64,000 nucleotides of DNA, taken from assembly GCF_030056665.1 (NCBI RefSeq), contig NZ_JASHIG010000021.1. One strand, given 5' to 3'. Positions 63,752 to 64,000 of this stretch are shown here, piece by piece. Under the pieces are notes generated by a model that saw only the letters and a list, made by a program, of their open reading frames with translations, made no database searches and had not been told where the DNA came from. The first letter of the stretch is position 1. Each line of letters begins with the position of its first letter. A program made the translations under genes and the position numbers. Source of the stretch: Flectobacillus roseus (GTDB lineage: Bacteria; Bacteroidota; Bacteroidia; Cytophagales; Spirosomataceae).

Positions 63752-64000
63752 AGCAATTCAAATTAGTAGCAGCTCTACTACTATTATTCTACAGTAGTTT
63801 TGCTCAGGTAGTCAATTCTACCTCATCAGCTCTCAAGCTAATCGGTAACGGAAAGCTCAGTCCAACTAAGGACGAAGTAAAGCTTTTTCGCTACAATGAT
63901 AGTATTCCCTCTTCTTACACTTATTCAGCACTTTTCCGATCGGTATCGAACAAGAAAGCAGCTGTCGGAATCTCCTTCCGAAACGAAGGCACACGAACAG
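63748..64000 (+). CDS. exported protein, truncated by the window end
   Basis: The first 84 residues start at an ATG that overlaps the previous stop codon (ATGA). A signal peptide (MKQFKLVAALLLLFYSSFAQ) is followed by a hydrophilic mature part (NSTSSALKLIGNGKLSPT). The frame is open to the last base. Coupled to two upstream genes without signal peptides, it may be the secreted component of the same module. The family is not recognisable from the fragment. Confidence 0.8.
   Translation, partial: MKQFKLVAALLLLFYSSFAQVVNSTSSALKLIGNGKLSPTKDEVKLFRYNDSIPSSYTYSALFRSVSNKKAAVGISFRNEGTRT

Overview
The window is a chromosomal segment from a Bacteroidota bacterium, most likely of the order Cytophagales (Flectobacillus/Arcicella/Runella-like; the genus is inference). 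Support comes from a SusC/SusD pair, the gliding/type IX secretion genes sprA and gldF, a fused lpxC-fabZ gene, DUF4199 and DUF4286 families, many 'FAQ'/'AQ' signal-peptide ends, low G+C, weak Shine-Dalgarno sequences, and promoters of the TTG-N20-TAnnTTTG type.

Layout. 0-2 kb: one secreted orphan protein, then a long gap. 2-4 kb: DEAD-box RNA helicase with a roughly 270-nt leader that I can fold into a multi-branch structure. 5-12 kb: a SusC/SusD outer-membrane uptake pair followed by a periplasmic dipeptidyl peptidase IV. 12.5-19 kb: a signalling block with a FIST-domain protein and a hybrid histidine kinase on the + strand, facing a large PAS hybrid kinase and a LytTR response regulator on the - strand. 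19-20 kb: gene-poor, probably decayed sequence. 20-40 kb: housekeeping and cell-envelope genes (MFS transporter, O-methyltransferase, apaG, ung, thioredoxin-like lipoprotein-size protein, DUF4286, WG-repeat protein, a YdiJ-like FAD/Fe-S dehydrogenase, ABC permease, mdh, YkvA, tatA, gatA, mltD, ruvA). 40-48 kb: the very large sprA. 48-53 kb: gcvH, a dihydroorotase homologue with degraded metal-binding motifs, two DUF4199 membrane proteins, gldF, DUF4920, an ABC ATPase. 53-58 kb: the lipid A block on the - strand (HD-domain protein, lpxD, lpxC-fabZ, lpxA).

58.1-64 kb is an accessory region beginning at a CAT-anticodon tRNA. Directly downstream come three identical 12-bp repeats (candidate integrase arm sites), a tyrosine recombinase, then A+T-rich cargo, then a richer-G+C, translationally coupled gene set that runs off the window end. 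The cargo includes a two-gene unit (unknown protein plus DUF1828-like protein) bounded by perfect 62-bp direct repeats. Each repeat copy carries the last codons of the recombinase and its terminator. This looks like a cassette slot behind an integrase and is the most novel item in the window. No CRISPR array, rRNA operon or insertion sequence was seen.

All family names come from motif recognition by eye; no database search was run.
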